DNA of 64,000 nt from an uncultured Lachnospiraceae bacterium (GTDB lineage Bacteria; Bacillota; Clostridia; Lachnospirales; Lachnospiraceae): assembly GCA_946558695.1 (NCBI GenBank), contig CAMNTQ010000001.1:62001-126000 (forward strand). Direction: 5' to 3'. A program made the translations under genes and the position numbers. The notes beneath the pieces were generated by a model, which was not told where the DNA came from, did not search any database, and was given only the letters and a program-made list of their open reading frames with translations. Shown in pieces: positions 39,856 through 50,672 of the stretch. Position 1 is the first letter of the stretch. Every line of letters starts with the position of its first letter.

Positions 39856-41609
39856 TATCTGTCACCCTCCTTTACCAGTTCAATTGCTCCAAACTTGCAC
39901 AAACTGCCGCAAAGACCGCATCCGGTACACATGGTATCGTCGATCTTAACCGTACCGTCTGAATTCTTTGTCATGGCCGGACATCCCGGCTTCATGCACA
40001 TGCCGCATTTTTTACACTTATCTGTATGCACAATGTAGAGAGGCTTCCTTCCTTTACTCAGAAGCACGCAGGGCGATTTTGTTATGATAACGGATACTTC
40101 GTCTTTCGCCGCTTCTTCTTTAATGGTCTTCTCAAGCTTTGCAATATCAAAGGCATTGACCTCGGTAACATTCTTCACTCCCACTGCACGACAGAGTGCG
40201 GAAATGTCGATCGCATAAGCCGGATCTCCCTGCAGCGTCTTTCCTGTAGCCGCATGATCCTGATGGCCTGTCATACCTGTCGTAGAATTGTCAAGTATCA
40301 GAACCGTTCCCGAAGCATGATTATATGTCATATTCATCAGGGAGTTGATGCCCGTATGCAAAAATGTGGAATCGCCGATCACTGCTACCCAGTTCTTTAT
40401 GTAATCTTTCCCTTTTGCTTTCTCCATTCCATGAAGAGTGGAGATGCTGGAACCCATACACATAGTTGTATCTACCACGCTAAGAGGCGCTACCGCTCCA
40501 AGCGTATAACATCCGATATCTCCCGCCGCGTGGAATTTTAATTTATTCAGCACATGGTAAACGCTTCTGTGCGGACAGCCCGGGCAAAGAATCGGCGGCC
40601 TTCCCGGAGCCTTGTAAGGTTCTGCAAGAGAAAGTTCCTCTTTCAAAACCGCCGTCCGCAGCAAGTTCGCGCTGTATTCTCCCTGCACAGTAAAAATCTC
40701 TTTTCCGACGGCATCTATTCCCCATGACTTCACCTGTTCCTCAATGACCGGATCAAGTTCTTCTACGATATAAAGCTTTTCTACTTTTGCCGCAAAGTCT
40801 TCAATCAATTTCCTCGGAAGCGGATTCAAAAGGCCCAGCTTTAAGACAGAAGCATTTGGCAGCGCCTCTTTTACGTACTGGTACGCAATTCCGCTGGTGA
40901 TAACGCCGATCTTCGTGCCGTTCATCTCTACTCTGTTGAGAGGCAGCGTGTTCGCAGCCTCTGCAAGCTCCTCGTTCCGCTTTTCAATCTCAATATGGCG
41001 GAGCTTTGCATTTACCGGCATCATAACCGTTCTTCGGATGTCCTTTACATATTCTTTATCCGGAATATCCTGTCTGTCTGACAGTTCCACAATCCCTTGG
41101 GAATGCGCAAGTCTTGTGGTCGTCCGGTATACAAATGGCCGGTCAAACTTCTCACTAAGTTCAAATGCAAGCTTCATATATTCCTTCGCCTCTGCGCTGT
41201 CCGCCGGCTCGATAACCGGAAGCTTGGCAGCCCGGGCTACCATTCTCGTGTCTTGTTCATTCTGGGAACTGTAAAGTCCGGGATCATCCGCAACTACGAT
41301 CACAAGTCCTCCATTCACTCCCATATAAGAAACGCTGTATGCCGGATCTGCCGCCACATTGAATCCTACATGTTTCATGCACGCCATCGCTCTTGTGCCC
41401 GCCAAGGATGCGCCAACCGCCACCTCCGTGGCAACCTTCTCATTGGGAGACCATTCACAGTACAAATCATCCTTGTACTGCACCAGATATTCACTGATCT
41501 CCGTGCTCGGCGTACCCGGGTATGCCGCAGATACCTTTACTCCGGCCTCGTAAGCGCCTCTGGCAATAGCCTCATTGCCGAGCATGATTACTTTATTCGT
41601 TTCTGACAT
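39855..41609 (-). CDS. iorA: Indolepyruvate ferredoxin oxidoreductase, alpha subunit
   Basis: A 584-residue subunit starting MSETNKVIMLGNEAIARGA (ATG 41609, 8 nt after AAAGGATGG; the track start at 41687 is too long). It holds the PYR-like half, the thiamine diphosphate-binding half (GDIGCYTLG, GDSTFLHTG) and two C-terminal ferredoxin-like 4Fe-4S clusters (CKKCGMCMKPGCP and CTGCGLCGSLCK). It works with IorB in the fermentation of Trp, Phe and Tyr. Confidence 0.93.
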   Translation of the reverse strand: MSETNKVIMLGNEAIARGAYEAGVKVSAAYPGTPSTEISEYLVQYKDDLYCEWSPNEKVATEVAVGASLAGTRAMACMKHVGFNVAADPAYSVSYMGVNGGLVIVVADDPGLYSSQNEQDTRMVARAAKLPVIEPADSAEAKEYMKLAFELSEKFDRPFVYRTTTRLAHSQGIVELSDRQDIPDKEYVKDIRRTVMMPVNAKLRHIEIEKRNEELAEAANTLPLNRVEMNGTKIGVITSGIAYQYVKEALPNASVLKLGLLNPLPRKLIEDFAAKVEKLYIVEELDPVIEEQVKSWGIDAVGKEIFTVQGEYSANLLRTAVLKEELSLAEPYKAPGRPPILCPGCPHRSVYHVLNKLKFHAAGDIGCYTLGAVAPLSVVDTTMCMGSSISTLHGMEKAKGKDYIKNWVAVIGDSTFLHTGINSLMNMTYNHASGTVLILDNSTTGMTGHQDHAATGKTLQGDPAYAIDISALCRAVGVKNVTEVNAFDIAKLEKTIKEEAAKDEVSVIITKSPCVLLSKGRKPLYIVHTDKCKKCGMCMKPGCPAMTKNSDGTVKIDDTMCTGCGLCGSLCKFGAIELVKEGDR

Positions 41610-41741
41610 TCTTCCGTCCATCCTTTCGTAAATATCTTTAAGTATATCATAATACTTTTCCAATTTAAAGTGGTAATTTGTGAGCAAACTCTCCTAAGAT
41701 AATCTGTCAAAAATCTTATACTTCAGAATATATCGCAGCCT

Positions 41742-42218
41742 TTATACGCTGCTCTTGCAGGAATACTCCTCTGCCGTCAGCTCAATAATCGCAACTGCAC
41801 GCAAAAGCTTTGGATTTTTCTCAAAATCATCAAACTCTTTCCCTGTCTGATGTCTCATGATCTTGGCGAGCGCTTTGCTTTTCTCCTGCTCATCCTCTAC
41901 AAGCTCTGCATGTCCGCTTCCGATGATGCTCTCATACTGATAACTGTACTGACAGGGCGTATTCCCTTCTATCAGTGATATCTCTCTGTCCATCTCAAAC
42001 CCCGCCTGCGCATTCTTACGGAGCAGTTCAAGCTTCTTCCCCTCCTTTGCACAGTGGAAATAGATTACCAGCTTTTCTCCGTCAAAATCATATGCCATAT
42101 TCATCGGAACGATATAGGGCCTCCCGCCGTCTGATAAACCAAGCCTGCATACTCTGCAGCCGTCAAGTATCTTTTTGATCTCTTCCGTCTTCTTAACTTC
42201 TCTGTCTGTTCTTCTCAT
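41742..42218 (-). CDS. Pyridoxamine 5'-phosphate oxidase-like flavoprotein (NimA-like)
   Basis: A 158-residue split-barrel protein with CRVCRLGLSDGGRPYIVPMN and the family end VAIIELTAEEYSCKSS. Such proteins bind FMN or heme; NimA-type members reduce nitroimidazoles. The substrate here is unknown. Confidence 0.85.
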   Translation of the reverse strand: MRRTDREVKKTEEIKKILDGCRVCRLGLSDGGRPYIVPMNMAYDFDGEKLVIYFHCAKEGKKLELLRKNAQAGFEMDREISLIEGNTPCQYSYQYESIIGSGHAELVEDEQEKSKALAKIMRHQTGKEFDDFEKNPKLLRAVAIIELTAEEYSCKSSV

Positions 42219-42249
42219 TAAATTTTATTTCCTTTCCAAATGCCGTCTC

Positions 42250-42813
42250 TTACGCTTTAAAGATAAATGCCGGAACCGGAGGATGATTCTCCCGATTCCA
42301 GTATTCATTTACGATAACTGTGAATTTTTTTGACGGGAGTCTCCTCAGATACGAAAGAATCGCTTCCTTTTCCTCAAATCCCGTATCCCCGCCGCTGTAA
42401 ATACAAAGGCTCATCATTCCGCCGTGTTTTAATATGGATAGCCCTTTTTCCACCGCCGCTATACTCGTATCTGCACACGTCGCTATCTTATGATCCCCGC
42501 CGGGAAGATACCCAAAATTAAAACAGATAACATCCGCCGTCTCGTCTTTCGCATAATTTCCCATATTTTCATGACCGTCTAAAATCAGCTCCGCCCTCTG
42601 TTTCATCCCATAACTTTTTAAAAGGTCTGCCGTACATGAGAGCGCCTCCTTCTGTATGTCAAATGCCAGTACACTGCCTGTCTCTCCTGCAAGCCCGCAT
42701 AAGAACAACGTATCATTTCCCTTTCCCATTGTCGCGTCAATATAAAATCCTCCCTCCGCTGCCTGAGACCGGATAATCTCATGGCACCAGAGAGTAATCT
42801 GTGACTGTTTCAT
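42250..42813 (-). CDS. mnmM: tRNA U34 methyltransferase MnmM-like (YtqB family)
   Basis: A 187-residue Rossmann SAM methyltransferase with motif I DATMGKGNDTLFL, FNFGYLPGGDHKI and SGGDTGFEEKEAIL. The family was long labelled rRNA methylase and is now known in Bacillus subtilis (YtqB) to finish the mnm5 group of tRNA wobble uridine. The start overlaps the stop of the transporter gene by 4 nt. A ytqA-type radical SAM gene lies at the right edge of the window. Confidence 0.85.
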   Translation of the reverse strand: MKQSQITLWCHEIIRSQAAEGGFYIDATMGKGNDTLFLCGLAGETGSVLAFDIQKEALSCTADLLKSYGMKQRAELILDGHENMGNYAKDETADVICFNFGYLPGGDHKIATCADTSIAAVEKGLSILKHGGMMSLCIYSGGDTGFEEKEAILSYLRRLPSKKFTVIVNEYWNRENHPPVPAFIFKA

Positions 42814-43691
42814 GACTGCATCTCCTTTTTCTCACATTCATGCCTTGTATTATATAAGAACATGATAGCCGCCATGGTACAGATGACTCCGTATCCAAGC
42901 CAGCTCAATGCATCCGGAATCTGCCCGAATACGGCGAATCCGAGAAGCGCCGCAAATATGATCTGGGAATAGTCATACACGGAGATCTCCCTTGCAGGCG
43001 CGCACGTATAGGCCGCCGTAATGGAAAACTGTCCGCCCGCAGCACTGAGCCCCGCCATGAGAAGCGATGCAAGCTGCGCCGCTGTCATGGGATGATAATC
43101 AAAGATCAGCCACGGCAATGTTACCATACAGGAGAATAATGAAAAAAAGAATACGATAAAGGAACCTTTCTCACCGTTTTCCCCGAGCTTTCTCACCATC
43201 GTATAGGCCGCTCCCGCACAGATCCCTCCAAGCAGTCCTATAACAGAAGGAAGCAGATCCATATTTGCGAAGGTAGGCTTGACTACAAACATGCTGCCGG
43301 CAAATGCCCCCGCCACAATCAATGCCTGCGGCGCCGTCACTTTCTCCTTTAACACTAGAAAGCTGAACAGCACTGCAAAAAAGGGTGACATTTTATTCAG
43401 CATTGACGCGTCGGCAAGAACCAGATGGTCTATGGCATAGAAATTGCACAAAATTCCCATCGTCCCAAACCCGGCACGCAGCAGCAGATAGATCAGATTT
43501 TCTCTTTTGCACCGAAACGGCACCCGATCCTTTAACAGCATCACAAATGCAAAGCCCGCCGCCACAAAATTTCGGAAAAAGCTTTTCTGCACGGAAGGCA
43601 GATCACCCGCCAGACGCACAAACATGTTCATAAATGCAAAGCAAAATGCAGACAGGATAATATAGATGATTCCTTTGTATCTGTTATTCAT
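42810..43691 (-). CDS. DMT-family transporter (EamA domains)
   Basis: A 293-residue membrane protein with about ten hydrophobic segments in two EamA repeats (AFCFAFMNMFVRLAGDLP near the start of the first). It probably exports small metabolites or drugs; the substrate is unknown. It is translationally coupled to mnmM. Confidence 0.88.
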   Translation of the reverse strand: MNNRYKGIIYIILSAFCFAFMNMFVRLAGDLPSVQKSFFRNFVAAGFAFVMLLKDRVPFRCKRENLIYLLLRAGFGTMGILCNFYAIDHLVLADASMLNKMSPFFAVLFSFLVLKEKVTAPQALIVAGAFAGSMFVVKPTFANMDLLPSVIGLLGGICAGAAYTMVRKLGENGEKGSFIVFFFSLFSCMVTLPWLIFDYHPMTAAQLASLLMAGLSAAGGQFSITAAYTCAPAREISVYDYSQIIFAALLGFAVFGQIPDALSWLGYGVICTMAAIMFLYNTRHECEKKEMQS

Positions 43692-43725
43692 AATCCGTCA
43701 TTCCTTCCTGTTCCGATACTTTTTC

Positions 43726-46700
43726 TCATAAATCAAAAAGCGATAGCTGATTAGACTCCGGAAGATCTCCAAGCAGTCCCATCCCCGCCATATAATCGAT
43801 CACCGTCTTACTCGCCTTCGTTCTCTGCCTGAAATCATCCTTTGACAAGTACGGTCCGTCCTTCGCGGCTTCTGCCACGGCCTCCGCCGCCTTTTCTCCC
43901 ATCCCCTCGATACTGATAAAGGGCGGCATCAGCTTTCCGTCCACGATTAAGAATTTCGTCGCCTGCGCCTTATAGATATCGAGAGGTTCAAATTCCAGAC
44001 CTCTTGCATACATTTCCTGTACGATATGCATATCCTTTAAAGTCGCCTGTTCCTTTTGAGAAAGACTCGCTAAGCGGCGGTTATAGTCGTCTATATACTG
44101 ATTCAGCTTTTCCTTCCCCTGACACATCAATTCATAGGAAAATGCATCTGCACGGATTCCAAAATAAGCGCCATAATACGCCAGCGGATAGTGTATCTTA
44201 CAATAAGCGATCCGATATGCCATCATAACATATGCCGCTGCGTGAGCCTTCGGAAACATGTACTTAATCTGCTTGCAGGACCAGATATACCAATCCGGTA
44301 CGCCGGCCGTTTTCATCGCTTCCTCAAATTCCGGCGTCAGTCCTTTTCCCTTCCTTACCTTTTCCATGATCGTAAAGGAAAGCTCACTGTCCATTCCCTT
44401 ATTAATAAGATATGTCATAATATCGTCACGGGTGCAGATTGCAGTGGAAATCGTTGCTTTTCCGCTCTTTATCAGCTCTTGGGCATTGTTCAGCCATACG
44501 TCCGTCCCATGGGAAAGCCCTGAGATACGGATCAGATCGGACAGTGACTGAGGCTTTGTATCCACCACCATCTGGATAACGAAATCCGTCCCGAACTCCG
44601 GTATGCCAAGACATCCCACCGGACATCCTCCGATATCATCCGGCGTGATCCCAAGCGCCGAGGTATCGTGAAACAGCGACATGACTCCCTTATCATCCAG
44701 CGGAATCTCCGTAGCTTTGAACTTATGGTCCGTCTCATTGTATTCATTATCCATAGCCGGGGAACTGATATATTCCTCCAGAGTCTTGATCATAGTCGGA
44801 TCATCATGGCCGAGAATGTCAAGCTTCAATAAATTATGATCGATAGAGTGGTAATCAAAATGCGTCGTAACGATATCCGTATTCAGATCATTGGCCGGGT
44901 GCTGTACAGGAGTGAAGGAGTTAATATCCTCCCCTAAAGGAAGCACGATAATTCCCCCCGGATGCTGGCCCGTACTTCTCCGGATTCCAGTACATCCTTG
45001 TACAATACGATTAATCTCACATACTCTTTTTCCCTGCCCGCGCTCTGCATAATAATTCTTCACATACCCAAACGCCGTCTTATCCGCCAGCGTGCCGATC
45101 GTCCCGGCACGATAGGTCTGCCCGGCCCCAAAGATCACCTCTGTATATTTGTGGGCGTTGCTCTGATAATCACCCGAAAAGTTAAGGTCAATATCCGGCT
45201 CTTTATTCCCTTTAAATCCTAGGAATGTCTCAAAAGGAATATCAAATCCGTCTTTCACAAGAGGTTCTCCGCAGACCGGACAGCGTTTATCAGGCATATC
45301 CCATCCGCATCCTCCGGCATACGCGCGCACTTCGTCAGATGTAAAATCGCTGTAATGGCATTTTTCACAATAATAATGAGGACTTAAAGGATTTACCTCC
45401 GTAATTCCCGCCATCGTCGCCACAAAGGAAGAACCGACGGAACCTCTGGAACCTACCAGATATCCGTCTTCATTCGATTTCCATACCAGCTTCTGAGCAA
45501 TGATGTACATCACGGCAAAACCGTTGGAAATAATCGAGTGAAGCTCTCTCTCCAGACGCTCGGTTACAATCTCCGGCAGCTTCTCCCCATACATACCGTG
45601 CGCTTTCCGGTAACAGATCTCCCGAAGCTGCTTGTCAGAATCAGGGATGACAGGCGGACACTTATCCGGCCGGACCGGAGAGATCTTCTCCACCATGTCC
45701 GCAATCCTTCCCGGATTCTCAACAACGATCTCTCTCGCCTTCCTAGAGCCAAGATATTCAAATTCCGCCAACATCTCATCTGTCGTATGTAGATAAAGAG
45801 GCGCCTGATTATCCGCATCGCCGAACCCTTTGCCCGCCATAATGATACGGCGGTACACTTCATCCTCCGGGTCGAGAAAATGTACATCGCAAGTCGCAAC
45901 CACCGGCTTATTAAACTGTTCCCCGAGATGCACGATACGGCGGTTGATCTCTTTTAAATCTTCTTCACTGTTTATCTTACTGATTTTATCGCTCGTTATC
46001 ATAAAACGATTGTTACCAAGAGGCTGCACTTCCAGATAGTCATAAAAATTTACAATCTTTGAGATACGCTCCTCTGATTTGTCATTCAAAATCGCCTGAT
46101 ACAGTTCTCCCGCTTCACAGGCGCTCCCCACGATCAGCCCTTCCCGGTACTTTGACAATTCACTCTTGGGAATTCTTGGGCGCCTCGCATAATATTCCAA
46201 ATGCGACTTTGACACAAGGGTATAAAGGTTCGTCCTTCCCACCTGATTTTTCGCCAGAATAATGACATGATAGGAAGGAAGCTTTTTCACCATATCCTTG
46301 CTCTGTGCGCCGAAATGATTCAGTCTTTCTAATGTATGGATCCCCCTTTGTCTTAACATCTCTATGAATTTCACAAAAATCTCCGCCGTGGCCCCCGCAT
46401 CGTCTACCGCACGATGATGATTGTCCAAAGAAATGTGCAATGCATTCGCCACAATATTCAGCTTGAACTTTGACAGTGTAGGAAGAAGTATTCTGGCCAT
46501 TGCCACCGTGTCTACGGATGTAAATTCCGCCGCGATATCCTGATACCTGCAGTTCTGCTCGATAAAGCCTACGTCAAATCCTGCATTGTGCGCCACCAGC
46601 ACCGCATTCCCCACAAATTCAAGAAACTGAGGAAGCACCGTCTCAATAGCAGGGGCTTCCATCACCATCTGATCGGTGATACCGGTAAGCTGCGTAATCT

Positions 46701-48216
46701 CAAAAGGAATCGGACGCTTCGGGTTGACAAATGTGCTGAACTTATCCGTAATCTTTCCGTCTACTACCTTTACCGCGCCAATCTCAATGATCTTATCCTT
46801 CACCGAGCTGAAACCCGTCGTCTCCAGATCGAACACTACGTAAGTATCTGAAAGAGACTGCCCTCTTTCATTGACAGCCACATCCTGCAGGTCATCTACC
46901 AGATATCCTTCCACCCCGTAAATCACTTTAAAAGGATCTGACCGATCCAGTCTCTGCAGAAAATGATGCGCCTCCGTAAAGCCTTGGACAACACCGTGGT
47001 CTGTAATCGCCACCGCCTTATGTCCCCAGTCGTGGGCTCTCTTTAGGATGTCCTCTACCTTGGACACTCCGTCCATATCGCTCATCTTCGTATGGCAGTG
47101 AAGCTCTATGCGTTTTTCCGGCGCCGTATCCTGCCTGCCTTCTGTAAAGTCCGGAATCCTCCGGATTCCGAACACGGAACCTATGGTAAGCTCTCCGTCA
47201 TATTTATCAATAGTCGTAACACCTTTAATCTTTAAAAAGGCTCCCTTTTTCACTTCTGCCAGTATCTCGGGAAGCTGATCATTTCTCACAAACATCTTGA
47301 CCATGATCGTATCTGTAAAATCCGTAATGGCGAACATGAGGATTGATTTCTCGTTGCGGATTTCCCGCATGTCAAAGCTGATAATCTTCCCCCGGAAGGT
47401 TATCTCGCCCATCTCTCCTACAACCTGACTAAGCTTTAACGGCTCGTCATCAAAGTCGCGTCCGTATATTATGTTCGGATCATTGGAACGCCTTACACTT
47501 ACAGAAGTTTCCCGCTTTTTAACTCCAAAAGACTTCCGAACCGAAGATTTCTGACTGTTGTTCTTGTTGCTTTCCTTCTTATCTGTTGCTTTTGAGACCA
47601 TTTCCTTTACAGGTTCTTCTTCCTTCTCTGTGTGTGCTGCTACAGAGGTCTTTAGAATCTCATCCACTTCCTGCCGTACTTTCAGTTCATTGTATTTAAG
47701 CCTGCTTTCCTTCCTTGTCTCATACATCACCCGTATATCGACATCAAGCCCAAAACGATTCTCATATACTTCTTTCAAATATCCGGTCAGCGATTCTTGT
47801 TTTCCTTGAGATACGATCGTATCATTCAGCTTCAGGCAGAGGATATTTCCATCTTCAAACGAACATTTTGCCTCTTTCAGCATACTCCGCTCTACTGCGC
47901 TTCTTCGCCCCAGTTCAAGAATAAAACTGTCCATATACTCGTCCATTAGATTTTCCGGCGTATACTGCTCAGAAAGCTCATACCGCTCGACAATCTCTAT
48001 CTGAACCCTGCTTTTTCCAAAAAGCTGGTCTTTCAAAAGCCGCTCTGCATCATAAACCGTTCTTTTAGGAAGCAGATGCTTACCTAATATATGCACACGG
48101 ACAAAGTCACGATTCGTATTTGTCGCAACTTTCGTAACCTCTACACCCTGAAACAGCATCTCTATATTCTGGTTTACTTTTAATGTTGGAAACACTTCAA
48201 AAAATGTCTTACTCAT
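43726..48216 (-). CDS. polC: DNA polymerase III subunit alpha, Gram-positive type (PolC)
   Basis: A 1496-residue replicative polymerase. In order: N-terminal domain, OB domain ([18 protein letters not shown]), PHP domain ([15 protein letters not shown], about residue 370), an inserted 3'-5' exonuclease ([13 protein letters not shown]), the second PHP half, then the polymerase with a zinc site (CEKCHYSDF...CPVCGEPL) and catalytic [10 protein letters not shown]. It has proofreading built in and starts 8 nt before the ispG stop. Confidence 0.96.
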   Translation of the reverse strand: MSKTFFEVFPTLKVNQNIEMLFQGVEVTKVATNTNRDFVRVHILGKHLLPKRTVYDAERLLKDQLFGKSRVQIEIVERYELSEQYTPENLMDEYMDSFILELGRRSAVERSMLKEAKCSFEDGNILCLKLNDTIVSQGKQESLTGYLKEVYENRFGLDVDIRVMYETRKESRLKYNELKVRQEVDEILKTSVAAHTEKEEEPVKEMVSKATDKKESNKNNSQKSSVRKSFGVKKRETSVSVRRSNDPNIIYGRDFDDEPLKLSQVVGEMGEITFRGKIISFDMREIRNEKSILMFAITDFTDTIMVKMFVRNDQLPEILAEVKKGAFLKIKGVTTIDKYDGELTIGSVFGIRRIPDFTEGRQDTAPEKRIELHCHTKMSDMDGVSKVEDILKRAHDWGHKAVAITDHGVVQGFTEAHHFLQRLDRSDPFKVIYGVEGYLVDDLQDVAVNERGQSLSDTYVVFDLETTGFSSVKDKIIEIGAVKVVDGKITDKFSTFVNPKRPIPFEITQLTGITDQMVMEAPAIETVLPQFLEFVGNAVLVAHNAGFDVGFIEQNCRYQDIAAEFTSVDTVAMARILLPTLSKFKLNIVANALHISLDNHHRAVDDAGATAEIFVKFIEMLRQRGIHTLERLNHFGAQSKDMVKKLPSYHVIILAKNQVGRTNLYTLVSKSHLEYYARRPRIPKSELSKYREGLIVGSACEAGELYQAILNDKSEERISKIVNFYDYLEVQPLGNNRFMITSDKISKINSEEDLKEINRRIVHLGEQFNKPVVATCDVHFLDPEDEVYRRIIMAGKGFGDADNQAPLYLHTTDEMLAEFEYLGSRKAREIVVENPGRIADMVEKISPVRPDKCPPVIPDSDKQLREICYRKAHGMYGEKLPEIVTERLERELHSIISNGFAVMYIIAQKLVWKSNEDGYLVGSRGSVGSSFVATMAGITEVNPLSPHYYCEKCHYSDFTSDEVRAYAGGCGWDMPDKRCPVCGEPLVKDGFDIPFETFLGFKGNKEPDIDLNFSGDYQSNAHKYTEVIFGAGQTYRAGTIGTLADKTAFGYVKNYYAERGQGKRVCEINRIVQGCTGIRRSTGQHPGGIIVLPLGEDINSFTPVQHPANDLNTDIVTTHFDYHSIDHNLLKLDILGHDDPTMIKTLEEYISSPAMDNEYNETDHKFKATEIPLDDKGVMSLFHDTSALGITPDDIGGCPVGCLGIPEFGTDFVIQMVVDTKPQSLSDLIRISGLSHGTDVWLNNAQELIKSGKATISTAICTRDDIMTYLINKGMDSELSFTIMEKVRKGKGLTPEFEEAMKTAGVPDWYIWSCKQIKYMFPKAHAAAYVMMAYRIAYCKIHYPLAYYGAYFGIRADAFSYELMCQGKEKLNQYIDDYNRRLASLSQKEQATLKDMHIVQEMYARGLEFEPLDIYKAQATKFLIVDGKLMPPFISIEGMGEKAAEAVAEAAKDGPYLSKDDFRQRTKASKTVIDYMAGMGLLGDLPESNQLSLFDL

Positions 48217-49264
48217 TCCAGTTAAGCAGCTCCTGTCTTAAGACTTCCAATAATTCTTCTTCCTTTACCTTCTTTATGATCTCTCCCTTTTTGATCAAAA
48301 GACCTTCGCCGATTCCGCCGGCAATTCCAATATCCGCTTCCTTCGCCTCGCCAGGACCATTTACCACGCAGCCCATAACCGCCACTTTAATATCCAGCGG
48401 AATATCCGAAACCATAGCCTCTACCTGATTCGCCAGTCCGATCAGGTCAATTTTTGTACGTCCGCAGGTTGGACAGGATACCACTTCAATACCGCCTTTT
48501 TTTAGCCCCAGTGTCTTTAATATTATCTTCGCAGACCGTATCTCCTCCACAGGATCTCCTGTCAGCGATACACGGATCGTATCTCCGATTCCCTGATTCA
48601 AGATCAGTCCCAAACCGATTGAGGACTTAATATTCCCTGCCAAAAGTGTTCCTGACTCTGTAATCCCTACATGGAGCGGGTAAATACATTTTTTTGCAAG
48701 CTCCTCATGAGCCTTTATGCACATCATAACATCCGAAGATTTGATACTGACTACTAACTGATCATACCCGAAGGATTCAACCAATCTTACTTTGTCAAGG
48801 GCGCTTTCAACCAAGCCCTTGGCTGTAACGCCGCCGTATTTCTCCACCAGACTTTTTTCTAAAGAGCCGCTGTTTACTCCTATCCTTATAGGTATATCAC
48901 GTTCCTTCGCCTTTTCCACCACTGCCTTAACACGATCAGATTCCCCGATATTACCCGGATTAATCCGAATCTTATCCGCCCCGTTTTCTATAGCCGCGAT
49001 TGCCAGACGATAGTCAAAATGAATATCTGCAACTAAGGGAATATGTATCTGCTTCTTGATCTCAGAAAAAGCCTTCGCCGCCTCCATAGTCGGCACAGCA
49101 CAACGTATGATCTCACAGCCGGCTGCCTCAAGTCTATGGATCTGTTCTACTGTTGCATTCACATCCTCCGTCTTCGTGTTAGTCATGGACTGGATGGCAA
49201 TCGGATTCCCTCCGCCAATCATCACGTCCCCGATCCGTATTTTTTTCGTATTATCTCTGAACAT
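48209..49264 (-). CDS. ispG: (E)-4-hydroxy-3-methylbut-2-enyl-diphosphate synthase
   Basis: A 351-residue iron-sulfur enzyme of the MEP isoprenoid pathway. N-terminal TIM barrel ([15 protein letters not shown]...INPGNIG) and C-terminal cluster domain with three Cys (VVSCPTCG and [12 protein letters not shown]). ATG 49264 is preferred to 49282. It lies upstream of polC, an order common in Clostridia. Confidence 0.95.
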   Translation of the reverse strand: MFRDNTKKIRIGDVMIGGGNPIAIQSMTNTKTEDVNATVEQIHRLEAAGCEIIRCAVPTMEAAKAFSEIKKQIHIPLVADIHFDYRLAIAAIENGADKIRINPGNIGESDRVKAVVEKAKERDIPIRIGVNSGSLEKSLVEKYGGVTAKGLVESALDKVRLVESFGYDQLVVSIKSSDVMMCIKAHEELAKKCIYPLHVGITESGTLLAGNIKSSIGLGLILNQGIGDTIRVSLTGDPVEEIRSAKIILKTLGLKKGGIEVVSCPTCGRTKIDLIGLANQVEAMVSDIPLDIKVAVMGCVVNGPGEAKEADIGIAGGIGEGLLIKKGEIIKKVKEEELLEVLRQELLNWNE

Positions 49265-49287
49265 CTCAAACACCTCCCACAAAAAAT

Positions 49288-49328
49288 CCCCTCTATTACC
49301 ACCGCATCCACCGATGACAAATAGAGGG
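49288..49328 (-). terminator. Terminator between the 49336 gene and ispG
   Basis: CCCTCTATT (minus strand, 49328-49320) pairs with AATAGAGGG (49296-49288) and is followed by GATTTTTTG. It ends the transcript of the small membrane protein gene. Confidence 0.8.
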
Positions 49329-49335
49329 ATATCTG

Positions 49336-49797
49336 TTACTTTTTCAAGAATATCATCTGATCTCCATATTCACGTTCTGTCAATGTAAGACAACTCCTGT
49401 CTACGCTGTAATTAAACGTGGTGACAACAGAATCTACCGCCTGTGAAAGCGTCTCCTTCGTATACTTTCCGTCCGACACTTCCAAAAGCTTTTCAAACTC
49501 CTTATCGTCTAAATGAATCGCAATGGTCTTCTCATCCCGATCCAGCGTATAATTCATCCTCACATCCACAGCTTCATTGTCCAAAAGTTCCGGCACGCTC
49601 ACGGTCAGTGTTCCATTCTTCTTAATCGTCATGGAAAGACTGCCATCCTCGTCTTCCCAGCTTCCCTCCAAAGGGTTGGAAGTAAAAAGCTTTGTCAGCA
49701 GATAGACCGCTATCAGTATGATCACAACCGATGAACCAATGGTTGCCGCCATCCACAGTGCGCTTCTTTTGTTTTCGTCATTCTTCGCAATTATCAT
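49336..49797 (-). CDS. Membrane-anchored protein (DUF5640-like)
   Basis: A 153-residue protein with one N-terminal transmembrane segment ([18 protein letters not shown]) and an outer beta domain starting [18 protein letters not shown], the lipocalin-like pattern seen in DUF5640-type proteins. The function is unknown. Confidence 0.65.
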   Translation of the reverse strand: MIIAKNDENKRSALWMAATIGSSVVIILIAVYLLTKLFTSNPLEGSWEDEDGSLSMTIKKNGTLTVSVPELLDNEAVDVRMNYTLDRDEKTIAIHLDDKEFEKLLEVSDGKYTKETLSQAVDSVVTTFNYSVDRSCLTLTEREYGDQMIFLKK

Positions 49798-49887
49798 AGG
49801 CTCTTTGTCCCCTCATACTTTTGCTGCTTTCTTTAAATTATATTTTCTTTTGTTATGTATGTCAACGGGTGTCTGAAAGCAGGCTTC

Positions 49888-50121
49888 TTATTTTTCCATC
49901 TCTACAAGAAGATAGAACCCTTTTTCCGTCTTTTCAATCTTATTGACCACTCCTCTGCGTGCCATAATCCGTTCACTGGTGCGGTAAATTCCCGACATTG
50001 CGATAGATGGCTCCACCAAATAAGTATATTGTCCCGTCACAGCACTTCTCTCGCTGATCTCAACTTGCTGGCCTTCTTCTACAAGGCCCTCTCTTTCCAT
50101 TTTAAATCTTTCCCGTCTCAT
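49888..50121 (-). CDS. Hypothetical small protein
   Basis: A 77-residue basic protein containing EPSIAMSGIYRTSERIMAR and a beta-strand end (GFYLLVEMEK). No motif is recognised. The start is uncertain: ATG 50121 has GAGGCG close by, ATG 50100 is an alternative. Confidence 0.5.
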   Translation of the reverse strand: MRRERFKMEREGLVEEGQQVEISERSAVTGQYTYLVEPSIAMSGIYRTSERIMARRGVVNKIEKTEKGFYLLVEMEK

Positions 50122-50268
50122 TACGCCTCATTTTCCTTCGTTATCACCGAATAATATCACATCTTGGAACATATTATTTATATAGTGTTGTGTACCGGCA
50201 CACATCCTGTTCTTTACTGCAACACCTGATAAAATATAACTATCAAATCATGGAAAGGATGAGCGCTT

Positions 50269-50640
50269 ATGTCTTTGGCTGAAAAACTAAAAATCCTCCG
50301 GCTCGAACACAATATGACACAGCAAGACGTTGCAACCCGTATCAGCGTTGCACGATCCACAGTCGCGGGCTATGAGAAAAAAGAACGGCAGCCTTCACTG
50401 GAAACTCTGGCAGCGCTTGCAGATCTTTTTGATGTTACGGTTGATTATCTGATAACCGATAAAACTATGAATGAATGTATAAATCTTGATACCTCAAACC
50501 GTGTCCTTCCATCAGATGAAGCAGCAAAGCTACTTGCCAGATACCAAAAACTCTCACCTGATTCCCGAAGGCTTCTAATGGATTTTATCCAAATACTTGA
50601 AAAGTCAGAACAAAACACACAGAAACGGCAGAACCTTTAG
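50269..50640 (+). CDS. XRE-family transcriptional regulator
   Basis: A 123-residue protein: helix-turn-helix (MTQQDVATRISVARSTVAGYEKKER) followed by VDYLITD and a helical tail. GGAAAGG precedes the ATG. It is a lone rightward gene between leftward operons; the target is unknown. Confidence 0.85.
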   Translation: MSLAEKLKILRLEHNMTQQDVATRISVARSTVAGYEKKERQPSLETLAALADLFDVTVDYLITDKTMNECINLDTSNRVLPSDEAAKLLARYQKLSPDSRRLLMDFIQILEKSEQNTQKRQNL

Positions 50641-50672
50641 CAATTGCTTCCCGGCGTCTGCCGTCTTCACTT

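Noticed and set aside
44004-48000. Many plus-strand ORFs inside polC
   Set aside because: They are shadows of the polC reading frame without start signals or recognisable products.
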